This document shows, in pieces, positions 9,406 to 18,729 of a DNA stretch of 52,188 nucleotides. The stretch comes from Bradyrhizobium nanningense (GTDB taxonomy: Bacteria; Pseudomonadota; Alphaproteobacteria; Rhizobiales; Xanthobacteraceae). The stretch lies in contig NZ_LBJC01000073.1 in the NCBI RefSeq assembly GCF_004114535.1, forward strand, positions 1-52,188, read 5' to 3'. The notes below the pieces were generated by a model, which ran no database searches, was not told the DNA's origin, and worked only from the letters and a program-made list of their open reading frames with translations. The translations under genes were made by a program, and so were the position numbers. Each line of letters begins with the position of its first letter. Position 1 is the first letter of the stretch.

Positions 9406-11880
9406 TTATCGGCTTGAACGCGCCTTTTTCGTCTTTGCGAGCTCCTCTTCCGAAAGCATCACCGTGCCAATGATGCCCTCCCTCTCCAATTTCGCTATCT
9501 CGGCATCGGAGACGTCGAGAAGCTTTGACAGGATCTCTCGGGAGTGTTGACCTAGCGTCGGCGCCACTGTGTGGATCGCATAGGGACGTTCGCCCTCGCG
9601 GATCGGCATCGAGGGCTGCGGATGCCAACCTATGAAAGCACGTTCCACGTCCTGCAGAAATGCCCGCGACTTGAGATGCCGATCGCTGAGCAGGTCAATT
9701 GGCAGGCGGGCCACACCAGCAGCAATCCTTGAGCCCTGCAATTCGGACATAGCCTGATCGGGATCACGATTCAGCGTCCAAGCTTCGATGTTGCTCTCGA
9801 TAACCTCCTCAATCTCACGGCGCGCTTCCGCATTCTTTAAGGATTCGTCCACGGACCAGTCTCTTCGGCCAATAAGCAATGCAAGCCTCTGCCACATGCC
9901 TTCGTTCGTCGCCGCTAACACAATCCAATTATCCTCGCCCGCACATCGGAAACAGCCATGCGGCACGAACTGCGGATGTCGATTACCATATCTTCTCGGG
10001 GCTTTGCCGTCGATAGACTGAACGGTTATCCAAGGCGCAGCAAACGGCATCATGCAGTCGATCTGCGCGAGATCAATGAACTGGCCACGCCCGGTACGGC
10101 GCGCGTGGATCAATGCAACTAACACCGCAGCACAACCGTTCAAGCCGCCAACGGCATCCCCAAAGGCGATGTGGCTCATAGCGGGTGGCCCGTTAGCGCT
10201 TCCGATCACGTTCGGCAAGCCAGAGCCCTGCTCGAGAGTCGAGCCGTAGGCCCGGCAATCTCGATGTATGCTGTCCGTACCAAATGCGGACATTGACATG
10301 ATCACAGCTCGTGGGTTGAATGTTCTAATCACGTCGTAACCAAGTCCGAACTTCGGCAGCACATCGACTGAGTAATTATCGATGATGATGTCCGCTCCTG
10401 CCAAGAGCCGTTTCGCCAGAGAGACGCCCTGCGGACGGGTGAGATCCAGCGTGATACCCCGCTTATTTCGGTTCATGACGCAGAATGGCGCGGCCATTTC
10501 GTATATCTGGCCGTCGACGGCGGCCGGCCGCCGGTCGACGCCACGTAACCAATCAGGGTATTGTATTGCCTCAATCTTGATGACGTCCGCACCGAGGTCG
10601 GCCAGCGTGCGGGTACACAATGGGCCCGCCCAGCCCATGGTGAAGTCGACGATGCGAGTTCCTTGTAACGGCTGCCGGATGGAATCGCTGCGGTTATGGC
10701 TTCCGAGCGCTGAACTGATCCGACCTCTTGGAATTTTTGCGAAAACTTGCTGCTCGCCGGGAGTTGGAACCTTCCCCCCGCGCAACGGCGGCGTCAATAT
10801 TAACCTCAGAGCCGGGCCCACTGTGAAGGCTTCTTCTTCCCCAATCCGAACGGGCACAATCGCGCCCCGTCGCTTCTTTTCCGTATCCTGGAGGAGATTG
10901 AATATTTCGGGTACTGGCACGATCGGGATTCTGCGTTTCAGTCCCTCCGCAAGCCACTCCAGCGCCGTGCGCCTCTTGAAGATCGGGATGAACTGTCGTT
11001 CGAGCTGTTCAATCCGCTGCACACGATCTTCGCCGAGGACCAAAGCTGGATCATCACGCAATTCGGGCAGGCCGAGCATGTCGCAGAATGCGCGCCATTG
11101 CGCTGGCGTCCCCACGGAGACTCCGATCACCTCGTTCCTTGTTTCGTAAATGCCCCACGGAAAAACCGACCAAAAGCGATTAGTGCCAATCCGGCGCATC
11201 ACGTCGCCGCGTTGGAACGCCTGGAACATTTCATACTCGCTCAGCGTAATGCTTGACTCGAAAACACTGAGCGACCAAGACCTCCCTACTCCGCCCTGCA
11301 TCAGTCCAACCATTGAAGAAGCGGCGGCAATGAAGCCCCATAGGCCGGCGAAGATGCCCGTTTGGAAGTCCGGTGCGTGCAAGGGGGGGCCCTCGGCCGG
11401 TCCGATTAGCTTGATGAGGCCCGCTAGTGCACGCACAGTCGAATCAGTTGCCTCAAATTCTGTGTAAGGGCCATCGCCGCCGAACCAGCTTGCTTCGATG
11501 TGGATCAACTCTGGGTGCCGCTTGCGGATCGTCGCGACATCAATGGAGGGGCACTCTGCGGGGTCAATGTCGCGGCCATCGACTAAAATGTCGCAATTCT
11601 CGATCAGTGTCGACACTTGTGTGCCGGCGTCAGACTTGGCCGGGTCGACGATGATGCTTGACTTGTTGAAGCTTAGGAATGCGAACCATGCGCTCTCGCC
11701 GCCTGGCGTGAGTGGCTCACTACGCCGAAGTGGATCGCCTGCCGGCGGCTCGACCTTTTGAACATCGGCGCCGAAGTCGGCAAACAACCGCGCGCAATAA
11801 CTGGTTGCAGCCGAGCTGCCAATTTCGACGACGCGCAAATGGGACAACACTTGCGTCGATCGCTCTACCCTTCCAACCAT
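9406..11880 (-). CDS. Double-domain class III CoA-transferase (CaiB/BaiF family)
   Basis: Predicted to move CoA between carboxylic acids. About 824 residues hold two CaiB-like domains in tandem: domain 1 begins LRVVEIGSSAATSYCARLFA with FADFGADVQKVEPPAGD; domain 2 begins LQGTRIVDFTMGWAGPLCTR with LADLGADVIKIE and NRNKRGITLDL. Usual single-domain members are ~400 residues. In the region where the family has its catalytic Asp, domain 1 reads EATDSTVRALAGL (Asp present) and domain 2 reads AYGSTLEQGSGL (no Asp), so only domain 1 may form the acyl-aspartyl intermediate. The ATG at 11880 is preferred over an upstream TTG (11910) because GGAG stands 7 nt before it. No sigma-54 site was seen upstream. 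Its placement beside the CaiC-like ligase suggests CoA recycling in the same pathway. Confidence 0.85.
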   Translation of the reverse strand: MVGRVERSTQVLSHLRVVEIGSSAATSYCARLFADFGADVQKVEPPAGDPLRRSEPLTPGGESAWFAFLSFNKSSIIVDPAKSDAGTQVSTLIENCDILVDGRDIDPAECPSIDVATIRKRHPELIHIEASWFGGDGPYTEFEATDSTVRALAGLIKLIGPAEGPPLHAPDFQTGIFAGLWGFIAAASSMVGLMQGGVGRSWSLSVFESSITLSEYEMFQAFQRGDVMRRIGTNRFWSVFPWGIYETRNEVIGVSVGTPAQWRAFCDMLGLPELRDDPALVLGEDRVQRIEQLERQFIPIFKRRTALEWLAEGLKRRIPIVPVPEIFNLLQDTEKKRRGAIVPVRIGEEEAFTVGPALRLILTPPLRGGKVPTPGEQQVFAKIPRGRISSALGSHNRSDSIRQPLQGTRIVDFTMGWAGPLCTRTLADLGADVIKIEAIQYPDWLRGVDRRPAAVDGQIYEMAAPFCVMNRNKRGITLDLTRPQGVSLAKRLLAGADIIIDNYSVDVLPKFGLGYDVIRTFNPRAVIMSMSAFGTDSIHRDCRAYGSTLEQGSGLPNVIGSANGPPAMSHIAFGDAVGGLNGCAAVLVALIHARRTGRGQFIDLAQIDCMMPFAAPWITVQSIDGKAPRRYGNRHPQFVPHGCFRCAGEDNWIVLAATNEGMWQRLALLIGRRDWSVDESLKNAEARREIEEVIESNIEAWTLNRDPDQAMSELQGSRIAAGVARLPIDLLSDRHLKSRAFLQDVERAFIGWHPQPSMPIREGERPYAIHTVAPTLGQHSREILSKLLDVSDAEIAKLEREGIIGTVMLSEEELAKTKKARSSR

Positions 11881-12361
11881 GCCGATGCTCCGGTAAGTGA
11901 TTTGCCTCAATGTGAACCTGTCGAGAACGCTGTCGCAGCACTCCTCAATAGGCGATAATTCGTGGGGATTTGCGTTTTGTGTGAGTCACAGCTCTGAGGC
12001 GACGCGTAGGGCGACTTTTGACCCTGCGTACTTAGTGGGGGACCATGCCGAACGTCCGATATGCACATAGTTGGTGGAAGGTGATCGCATACTCTACCGA
12101 CGATGATCGTGAATTGGGACGTTTGCGACGCGCAGCTGCGAACTGCTCGACGGATGTAATGCGCGGCAGCGTCGCGCAAGTATTTCCAGGGAAACATGGA
12201 ACGCGTGACAGACCGCATACTTCGTCCTTGCAGCACCTTGCGCTATTGTTACGAGCTACGTCGCCTCCCTCCAGGGAATTACTCATCAAACTACGCGATC
12301 GGCATAGGAACGAGCTACTATCTACTTTGGTGAGGAACCGCGCAAAGGGCTGTATTAGCAT
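11881..12361. other. Gene-less stretch upstream of the CoA-transferase
   Basis: No gene recognised. It contains a short palindrome TGTGAGTCACA near 11980 that could bind a regulator, with no further support. Confidence 0.3.
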
Positions 12362-12423
12362 TTAGTGGCGCCACCGCTCGTCTACCGCGAATCTACGACT
12401 GCTAACTTGGGACTCGGGACACT
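12362..12423 (-). repeat. Solo end of an IS630-type element
   Basis: About 60 nt match, in reverse orientation, the start of the IS630 remnant at 19074; the core shared block runs from the GTCTACCGCG part to CTTGGGAC. No transposase stands beside it. The IS5 element begins directly at its tip. Confidence 0.65.
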
Positions 12424-12441
12424 AGCAGGCTGTTGAAGAAC

Positions 12442-12783
12442 TCAGCCGCGTTCGCAAACGAAGGCTGAATCGCCATCGTGTATGTAGAAGTGGCCGACGA
12501 GCCTGCCGGCAGTGCCGATCACCGCCCATCCGCGACCGCAGGCGCGGTCATTCTCATCGTGCCCTTCCCATGAGAACTCCGCGCAGGCCGAACCGTCTCG
12601 CGCGCCGTAGCGGACATCGAGGAAGCCCTTCAGCGCACCCAAGGCAATCTCACCGTCGGACTTGCCCTTGAAGGTGAGATGCGCCTGTTCGACGAGGTCG
12701 AGGAAGTCGCTGTCCCAGTTGTCCATTTCGACGATGCGCCAGCGGCCAGCAAAGGCCTTGGCGAAGCCGGGCACCTTGGCCAT
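12442..12783 (-). CDS. Small accessory protein of the IS5 element
   Basis: A 113-residue soluble protein with no catalytic motif that I recognise. It begins directly at the transposase stop region and stays inside the terminal repeats, so it belongs to the element. The sequence is acidic with FSWEGHDENDRACGRGWAVI, and similar short ORFs accompany rhizobial IS5 transposases. Function unknown. Confidence 0.6.
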   Translation of the reverse strand: MAKVPGFAKAFAGRWRIVEMDNWDSDFLDLVEQAHLTFKGKSDGEIALGALKGFLDVRYGARDGSACAEFSWEGHDENDRACGRGWAVIGTAGRLVGHFYIHDGDSAFVCERG

Positions 12784-13871
12784 CAGCCGGCCTCCGCGAT
12801 CAGCTTGGGCAGCCGCACCAGATTGTAGGCGGCCCCAGCGAAGGTAAAGGCCCCTCCGACGCGTTCACGGCCACGGAATCGGGTCTTCTCTTGCCCGGCG
12901 ACCGTCTTGATCCAGCCGAATGCCTCCTCGATGCGCTTGCGGATGCGCTGGCTGACGGCATAGCCGCCGTGTTCGTTCGCCCGTCGATCGCAGAGCTGCG
13001 GCCGCTGGCGTTCTGCGCAACATGCGGCGTCGCGTTCATCGAGCGCAGCTCGTTGACGAAGTCTTCTGCGTCCTAGGCTTTGTCGGCGCCAAGCATGATC
13101 GCTGTCGGCCGGTCGGCACGCGGTTCGATCATGTGCAGCGCGGCCACCCGTTCGGCATGCCCGTCGGCCCGCGTCAGGCAGGCGTCGACCAGCAGGCCGT
13201 GGCGGTTCTCCATCAGCCCATGCCCGATGAAGCACAGCTTCGTCTCCTTGCCCTTTCCCTTGCGGTAGAGACTGGCATCCGGATCGGTGGTCGAAGCATG
13301 GGTGTCGTTTGAGCGTTTCTGGCCCTGGAAGTCCGCTTCGGCATTGCGCCCGCCGCCTTGCGCCCGCGGCTCGCCAGAGCCATCCTTCGGCTTCACGCTC
13401 TTCATCGAGGCCCAGGCCTCGATCAGCGTGCCATCGACCGAGAAGTGAATCGCTCGACGGCAACTTCTTCACCTTGGGCTGCGCCAGCACCGTCGCCAGG
13501 AGCTTGGCAGCGATGTCGCCATCCAGCAATTGGTCGCGGTTCTTCGCGAACACCGAATGATCCCAGGCTGCATCGTTGACGCCAAATCCGACGAACCAGC
13601 GGAACAGCAGGTCGTATTCCAGCCGCTCCATCAAAATCCGCTCCGAGCGGATCGAATAAAACGCTTGCAACAGCATCGCCCGCAGCAGCTTCTCCGGCGG
13701 GATCGACGGCCGCCCAATCGGCAAATAGAGCGCGGTAAACTCGCGCTCCAGCGCTGACAGCGCCTCGTTCACGATCGTCCGGATCGCTCGCAGCGGATGG
13801 TCACGCCGCACCCGCGCCTCCAGATCGACGTAGCTGAACAGCTCGCCCGTTCGATTGCCGCCGCCGCGCAC
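12783..13871 (-). pseudogene. IS5-family transposase, frameshifted
   Basis: DDE-type transposase. The N-terminal part (ELFSYVDLEARVRRDHPLRA, IGRPSIPPEKLLRAMLLQAF) is normal. An extra A at 13448-13449 shifts the frame just before the expected SVDGTLIEAWASMKS. The middle continues in another frame (from 13405) with NDTHASTTDPDASLYRKGKG and LMENRHGLLVDA, ends at a stop at 13073-13075 where Tyr of YDAEDF is expected, and a second shift near 12975 returns to the first frame for GYAVSQRIRKRIEEAFGWIK. The long open frame of 362 residues is therefore partly nonsense. Inactive. Confidence 0.9.
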
Positions 13872-13951
13872 GCATCATCTCCGAATCTCGTCGGGGCCAA
13901 TGAATCACGGTCGCTGGTCGGCGGCGAGCACCTTTTTCAGCGGCCTGCTAG

Positions 13952-14249
13952 CGCTCGAGAGTACGGTGCCCCGCCGCTCCTGTATCGAGACGACCGTTGA
14001 AAGTGAATCCGTGGATCGTTCGCCGATCGTGGAACGGACGACTACTGGAGCCTCTCACCGCATCGAAATTCGCCACCATTGAAATGTGCTCCTCCGACAA
14101 ATCCTGCATACTCCGAGCAAGAGATTCGGTGATCTTGGACCGCGGCATGATGGTCAGCGTCTCCGCAAAAGCTTAGAACGACGAGGCGCGATAGTCTTCC
14201 TGAGTGGAGCGCAAATTCGATGACCACCTTTCCACCCGATTAAATAATC
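13952..14249. other. Intergenic stretch after the IS5 element
   Basis: No gene recognised. A minus-strand frame with KITESLARSMQDLSEEHISM is short and unassigned. Confidence 0.25.
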
Positions 14250-15089
14250 TCAATCTTTCTTCTCGAAAGGTGCGAAGATCGAGTTCACCCACTGATTTGC
14301 TGCAGCGGTCCCCTCTTTCAGCTGGATCTGCGCGTATGCCTTGAACTCCGAGTCGGAGTTTTCCATGATCAACCCGGCGTCGGCACCGTAACGCAAGGCA
14401 GAGTCGAACCCTCCAGCGTTCATTGTGTTATTCAGTGCGCGCTTATGCCACACCAGGGTCGGCATAGCGACGCGCGAGATGCGCTTCGCGATACGGATGA
14501 CTTCTTCCTCAAGTTGATCTTTCGGAAAGATACGATTCATGAGACCGAGCCTATATGCTTCCTGGGCGTCGAACATATCTCCAGTGTACATCAGCTCGCG
14601 GCAACGCTGACCCATGACCCACGGGATCGACATCATCAAGGCGGGTTGTCCAAACCGGACCTCAACCAAGCCGAAGCGGGCATTCTCAGAACAGTAACGA
14701 AGATCGCACATTGAGATGAAATCCATCGCGCCTCCCAAGCAATAGCCATTGACCATCGCGATCACCGGCTTGGAACACTTGAAAGGAGAATAAAGAAAGT
14801 CGAAAGAATCATCGACGATCTTCTTCCAGTCGTTGATAGTTCTTTGCTTCTCACCGCCGGCCCTCACTTCGGCATCTTCGTCATTGAGGTCAAAGCCAGC
14901 AGAAAATGCGCGACCACCAGCGCCGCTAACCACGATCACGCGAACTTCCGGATCACGATCCGCGATCACTAACGCATCATGAAACTCTTTGCGCAGCCTG
15001 ATCGAGATGGCATTCATTTTCTTTGGCCGGTTCAGAATAATCCGCGCAACGCGGTCGTCTACTTCGTAAACGATGGCCGTATATTCCAT
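14250..15089 (-). CDS. Enoyl-CoA hydratase/isomerase (crotonase family)
   Basis: Predicted cytosolic enzyme acting on an acyl-CoA, probably hydrating an enoyl-CoA made by the ligase/CoA-transferase pair. About 279 residues. The oxyanion-hole segments are AFSAGFDLND (61-70) and GYCLGGAMDF (115-124). Of the two catalytic Glu of classical hydratases, the second is present (Glu143 in LVEVRFGQ) but the first is Asp123, so the reaction may differ from plain hydration. The ATG at 15089 is chosen over an upstream start (15203) because GAGGAAGAAG lies just before it and the family begins here. CaiD of carnitine pathways is in the same superfamily, but closeness to CaiD is not shown. Confidence 0.82.
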   Translation of the reverse strand: MEYTAIVYEVDDRVARIILNRPKKMNAISIRLRKEFHDALVIADRDPEVRVIVVSGAGGRAFSAGFDLNDEDAEVRAGGEKQRTINDWKKIVDDSFDFLYSPFKCSKPVIAMVNGYCLGGAMDFISMCDLRYCSENARFGLVEVRFGQPALMMSIPWVMGQRCRELMYTGDMFDAQEAYRLGLMNRIFPKDQLEEEVIRIAKRISRVAMPTLVWHKRALNNTMNAGGFDSALRYGADAGLIMENSDSEFKAYAQIQLKEGTAAANQWVNSIFAPFEKKD

Positions 15090-15119
15090 AATCTTCTTCC
15101 TCTGCTGGTTGATAAAACG

Positions 15120-15143
15120 CGACGACAAGTTCAGTTGTCGTCG
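15120..15143. promoter_or_regulatory. Inverted repeat upstream of the crotonase gene
   Basis: Exact 9-bp arms (cgacgacaa at 15120-15128, ttgtcgtcg at 15135-15143) around a 6-nt loop, 31 nt before the start codon. It may be an operator or an mRNA hairpin in the leader. Confidence 0.45.
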
Positions 15144-16074
15144 TGAATTGGCACGCACGATGAGCGGATCCACCGCCACAACGCCTTGCGTGCGCACGAA
15201 CAACGGATGGTAGGGATCGATCGAGTCTCACTTCCGAAAGTTCGGGCGAGCCCGTCTAGCCGCCTACAACATTCATCGTCACGCTTTCGTATGGAGTGCA
15301 GAGCACCGCGACACGCTTGCATCAGGTTCCAGCAGCGATCGCGCGATCGAGCGCGCCCGTCACGTTTGCCGTCACACAAACCATTATTTCTGCCTTGGTC
15401 GGGTTGCACGCGAAAGCCCCGCCGGATGATCTGCTTTTTTGGTAACCAGTCGCCTCTTTGCGCAAGGCGCGCTCATACAGACTGGATCAGACGTCATCAT
15501 CGGCCGGCGTGAAAGCGAAACCGGCCATGCCCATCACCTGCCGCAGCGCTCCGTCTTGTCACGCGGTACGACGCAACTCGGCCAAGTAATGCCATACGGT
15601 GGAGTTCACCTTCGTACACAACGTTGCTCCACGTGTGCTTGCCACTGCGTCCAGGGGACATTAGCAACTGTACAAATATGAGCACCTACGAATATTGGCA
15701 GCACGCTCGTCAAGCGAGTCAATTGATCGGACGCCATGAGACGCGCGATGGAGAACACTGTCGTGCTTTTCTGCTTCGGTCAGCGGGTCTGAATTGGATC
15801 TATTCACCCAAGCGCGGATTTTGCTTTTGACTTGGCGCGATCGAATCGCGTGTCATTTGCGTGGTATAATGTCGGTGGGAGCCGCCCCCGCACCTCAGCA
15901 GCACGGCAGAGGCAAATCGTGGCTTATCTATGCTGGATTGGCGACGACCTACATCACGAACTCGACTGTCGCACCGACTATTCCTAGCGGGCAATCTGCA
16001 GTCAATCAATGTTACTTACGCTCCAAATGCCTGGCTTTCGAAAGTCGTAACCCTGGATGGAGAGAGTGCGGGCT
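15144..16074. other. Gene-less stretch
   Basis: No continuous gene is recognised between the crotonase leader and the IS3 remnant; reading frames are short and change often. Confidence 0.3.
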
Positions 16075-16310
16075 TGGCCCGCCAAGAACCTCGGTCCCAG
16101 CTTCACGCCGGTCGCAGGGCACCGGAATTGTCAAGCATTCATCGCGACCTTCAAGCGCGACTACGTTCGTTTGTGAGTCGGACTGACGTCAGCACCGCGC
16201 TGAAGCGGATCGACAACCGGATGAAGTATGGAAGGTTCGCATTCCCGGCTGCGCTACTGCTCCGCGCGGGAGTACATTGAATCGCTTCAAACCAGCCAAG
16301 TGTCCGGTCC
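16075..16310 (+). pseudogene. IS3-family transposase C-terminal remnant
   Basis: In one frame NLGPSFTPVAGHRNCQAFIA then ATFKRDYVRL is read, the typical end of the integrase core (S-N-x-x-E-A-F-x-x-T-F-K-R-D-Y-V); the conserved Glu is Gln here. A stop follows, and SAREYIESL in a later frame matches the usual SPREFI end. Only the C-terminal part is left. Confidence 0.65.
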
Positions 16311-16362
16311 AACGGCTCAACTCCAGCATGCCGCCCAGCTTGAACAAGAATATCTTCCGTCT

Positions 16363-17148
16363 TCACAACACTAGGTGCAAGCCCGCGTCTGTGCGCACGC
16401 ATTCGCCAGTCATGTTGCTCGCTGCCGGACTTGCAAGGAAGCAGACAAGCAGCGCAATATCGTCCGCTGTCGAAGCAACCTTAAGCGGTGTACGTTCGAT
16501 CGTCGCATCACGCACCTGCCGGGCGCCGGCCTCGCCACGACATTTGGTGAACCAGTGAGTATCGATGTAGCCGGGACAAACGGTATTGACGCGTATAAAG
16601 GGCGCGAGCGCACGTGCCAGCGGCGGCGTCATGGCATTCAGCGCGCCCTTGCTCGCTGCGTACGCGACCGAAGAGCCGCCGCCGTTGATGCCGGCGATCG
16701 AGGAGATGTTCACCACAGCGGCCGCCCGTCCACTCAGTTTAGCGCCGGCGTTGAGAAGCGACCGCGACGCACGAATCATCTGGTACGGTCCGATCGTATT
16801 GACGGCATAGATTCGCTGAAAATCCTCTGCCGAGAGTCCATCGAGATCGTAATGAGGCACGTGCTTTGTTGTGCCGGCGTTGTTGATGAGCACGTCGAGC
16901 CGTCGCCAGGGCGTGGCGGCCGCGACAATCTTCTTGCAATCTTCATCGTGGGAGACATCACCTTGCACCACTATCACCTCGGCAGCGCCCGCCATTCGGC
17001 AGGATTCGGCAGTGGCCTCGGCTTCCTTCTGGCTCTTGGAATAGTTGACCACGATGCGCGCCCCGTCTTTGGCTAAGAGACGCGCGGTCGCCGCGCCAAG
17101 TCCGGACGCCGAGCCCGTCACTATCGCGCATACTCCATTCTTCAGCAT
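16363..17148 (-). CDS. Short-chain dehydrogenase/reductase (SDR)
   Basis: Classical 261-residue SDR: TGSASGLG nucleotide-binding motif near the N-terminus, NNAGTT, catalytic Ser in VVNISSIAGINGG and the YAASK catalytic pair. It likely oxidises a hydroxyacyl group or reduces a ketone with NAD(P). The start has a GAAGAGGGA ribosome site. It lies 146 nt downstream of a small ORF that is coupled to BKACE2, all on the same strand, so it is probably the last gene of that operon and under its sigma-54 promoter. Substrate unknown. Confidence 0.82.
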   Translation of the reverse strand: MLKNGVCAIVTGSASGLGAATARLLAKDGARIVVNYSKSQKEAEATAESCRMAGAAEVIVVQGDVSHDEDCKKIVAAATPWRRLDVLINNAGTTKHVPHYDLDGLSAEDFQRIYAVNTIGPYQMIRASRSLLNAGAKLSGRAAAVVNISSIAGINGGGSSVAYAASKGALNAMTPPLARALAPFIRVNTVCPGYIDTHWFTKCRGEAGARQVRDATIERTPLKVASTADDIALLVCFLASPAASNMTGECVRTDAGLHLVL

Positions 17149-17294
17149 CGTTCCCTCTTCTTGAGCACTCTAGAGTCGTGTTAGTTGCGCGGCAGAACGC
17201 GCGAGACCTTCGAATCTATTGGCTGGAAATAGATGTAGCTCCGCCGCGGCTTCGGGCCTCGCGGTGAACCTACATCTGTTCACCCATTACGCCT

Positions 17295-17546
17295 TCATTG
17301 TCTGCCGCATCGGTGCGGTGCCGATCGAGCCTTTCTTCTGGTCATCATCGTGCGTGAGCCACAACCTCCCGGGTTCTCCGTGCCAATACTGTAGAGCTCT
17401 AGATAGCGGCTTTCGGTAACGTGGAGAGAGCCACAGTCCTCACCCAACCTTCTGCCGTTTTCGTACTTGGGATCACGCAACCAGTGCCATTCGGCTGGAT
17501 CGACGACTCCGCGCCCGAGCAGGTTAAGCACGCTCCTCCCAGACAT
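17295..17546 (-). CDS. Small hypothetical ORF coupled to BKACE2
   Basis: 83 residues starting in a TAATG overlap with the BKACE2 stop codon, which suggests translational coupling. It contains RGVVDPAEWHWLRDPKYENG, which reads like real protein, but the family is not recognised. The C-terminal third is basic and less convincing, so it may be the start of a truncated enzyme gene. Confidence 0.4.
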   Translation of the reverse strand: MSGRSVLNLLGRGVVDPAEWHWLRDPKYENGRRLGEDCGSLHVTESRYLELYSIGTENPGGCGSRTMMTRRKARSAPHRCGRQ

Positions 17547-18454
17547 TAACTTTGCGCCTCAGACCTGAACTTTAATGCGAGCTTCCGCCGCACCTGATCT
17601 GGGCTCATCACCCGGATCCCCATGCGCTCGAGAATTTCTACTGCCCGTTGCGTTAGCTCGGCGTTTGTGGCCAATCGTCCCCGAGAGAGGTAAATGTTAT
17701 CCTCTAAGCCTACCCGCACGTTTGCACCGACCAACGGGGCCAGCGCCGCATAGGGTAGCTGCATCCGCCCGATCGAGAAGATAGAGTAAATGGCCTGTGG
17801 CGGGAGCTGGTGCACCAACGCCATCAGCGTGGTGGGGTCATCTGGCGCGCCGTAGCGAATTCCCAAACAGAGCTGGATCAACGCTGGATCGTCAATCAGC
17901 CCTTCCTTGATCAAATCCCGCACCAATACCAGTTGACCAGCATCGAACACCTCGAGCTCAGGGCGAACACCGAGCTCCTTCACGTGTGCGGCCATCGCGC
18001 GCAACGTCCCCGCCGTATTGACCATGACGTACTGACTGCCGGCGCCCCAGTTCATCGATCCGCAATCCAGGGTACAGATCTCGGGGCGAAGCTCTTCTAC
18101 ATGCACTAGCCGCTCGCGCGCGCCCGCCATGTCCGTGCCCGCTGGGTTCGGCGGCAGAGGAGACTCCGCATCACCCAGTACAAGGCCATTGCCCATCCCC
18201 GCAGTTAGGTTAATGATCGGATTGACGTCTGCCTCCCGAATGCGCTCCACCACTGCCCGGTACAACGCCGGATCGCGCGAGCCACGCCGCGTTGTGGGAT
18301 CACGGACGTGGATGTGCACCACCGCCGCCCCGGCCCGCGTAGCCTCGATGGCAGACCGAGCAATCTGGTCCGGGGTAACCGGTACATGCGGGCTACGCTC
18401 GAACGCATCCCCACTCCCTGTTACCGCACAAGTAATGAATACTTCAGAGATCAT
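17546..18454 (-). CDS. Beta-keto acid cleavage enzyme (BKACE), copy 2
   Basis: 302 residues, paralogue of the gene at 1391-2284, with the same start (MISEVFITCAVTG), VVHIHVRD metal ligands, INLTAGMGNG block, EICTLDCGS and GLEDN near the C-terminus. All catalytic residues known for the family are kept, so it should be active. The differences lie in loops that line the substrate pocket (for example around residues 95-110 and 135-145), so it may take a different beta-keto acid. The ATG at 18454 is chosen since AGAAGGTGG precedes it. It leads a probable operon with a small ORF and an SDR and has a promoter at 18633-18648 with a perfect NifA-type site. Confidence 0.87.
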   Translation of the reverse strand: MISEVFITCAVTGSGDAFERSPHVPVTPDQIARSAIEATRAGAAVVHIHVRDPTTRRGSRDPALYRAVVERIREADVNPIINLTAGMGNGLVLGDAESPLPPNPAGTDMAGARERLVHVEELRPEICTLDCGSMNWGAGSQYVMVNTAGTLRAMAAHVKELGVRPELEVFDAGQLVLVRDLIKEGLIDDPALIQLCLGIRYGAPDDPTTLMALVHQLPPQAIYSIFSIGRMQLPYAALAPLVGANVRVGLEDNIYLSRGRLATNAELTQRAVEILERMGIRVMSPDQVRRKLALKFRSEAQS

Positions 18455-18632
18455 ATCCACCTTCTCCCATACTGAAGCTTGCTGCAGCGGGCTCGACTAG
18501 ATCGGGGATCACTTTATCTGCATTGAGCGTCGCGCGTAGGCAGCGCCACGCCTTACTCGGGGCCATCCAACGGGGCTCATCGGGAACGCGTTGCGGCGCC
18601 GCCAACGCTTCGACAGCCGTAGTCCTCGTCCA

Positions 18633-18648
18633 AGCAATCGGCGTGCCG
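18633..18648 (-). promoter_or_regulatory. Sigma-54 (-24/-12) promoter of BKACE2
   Basis: Minus-strand CGGCACGCCGATTGCT: nif-type consensus with one change (first T to C) and exact GG-N10-GC spacing. It is 179 nt upstream of the start codon. It aligns with the promoter of BKACE1, including flanking bases. Confidence 0.72.
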
Positions 18649-18729
18649 TAGGCGGGATGTCGCGGCGGCTTGCCCGAGGGTAGGAAAAAGCGCGCAGCAA
18701 GCCGTCTGACCTTGGAATCAGCTGCAGGT

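Larger units (their letters stand above)
12426..13947 (-). mobile_element. IS5-family insertion sequence with CTAG target duplication
   Basis: About 1522 bp. The terminal inverted repeats are CAGGCTGTTGAAGAA at the left and CAGGCCGCTGAAAAA (reverse complement) at the right. Both ends are flanked by CTAG (12422-12425 and 13948-13951), the target duplication typical of IS5-type elements. It carries a small accessory ORF and a broken transposase gene, so it is not autonomous. Confidence 0.85.

Noticed and set aside
9788..11149. Plus-strand frames of up to 255 residues opposite the CoA-transferase
   Set aside because: Shadow frames of a strong minus-strand coding region.
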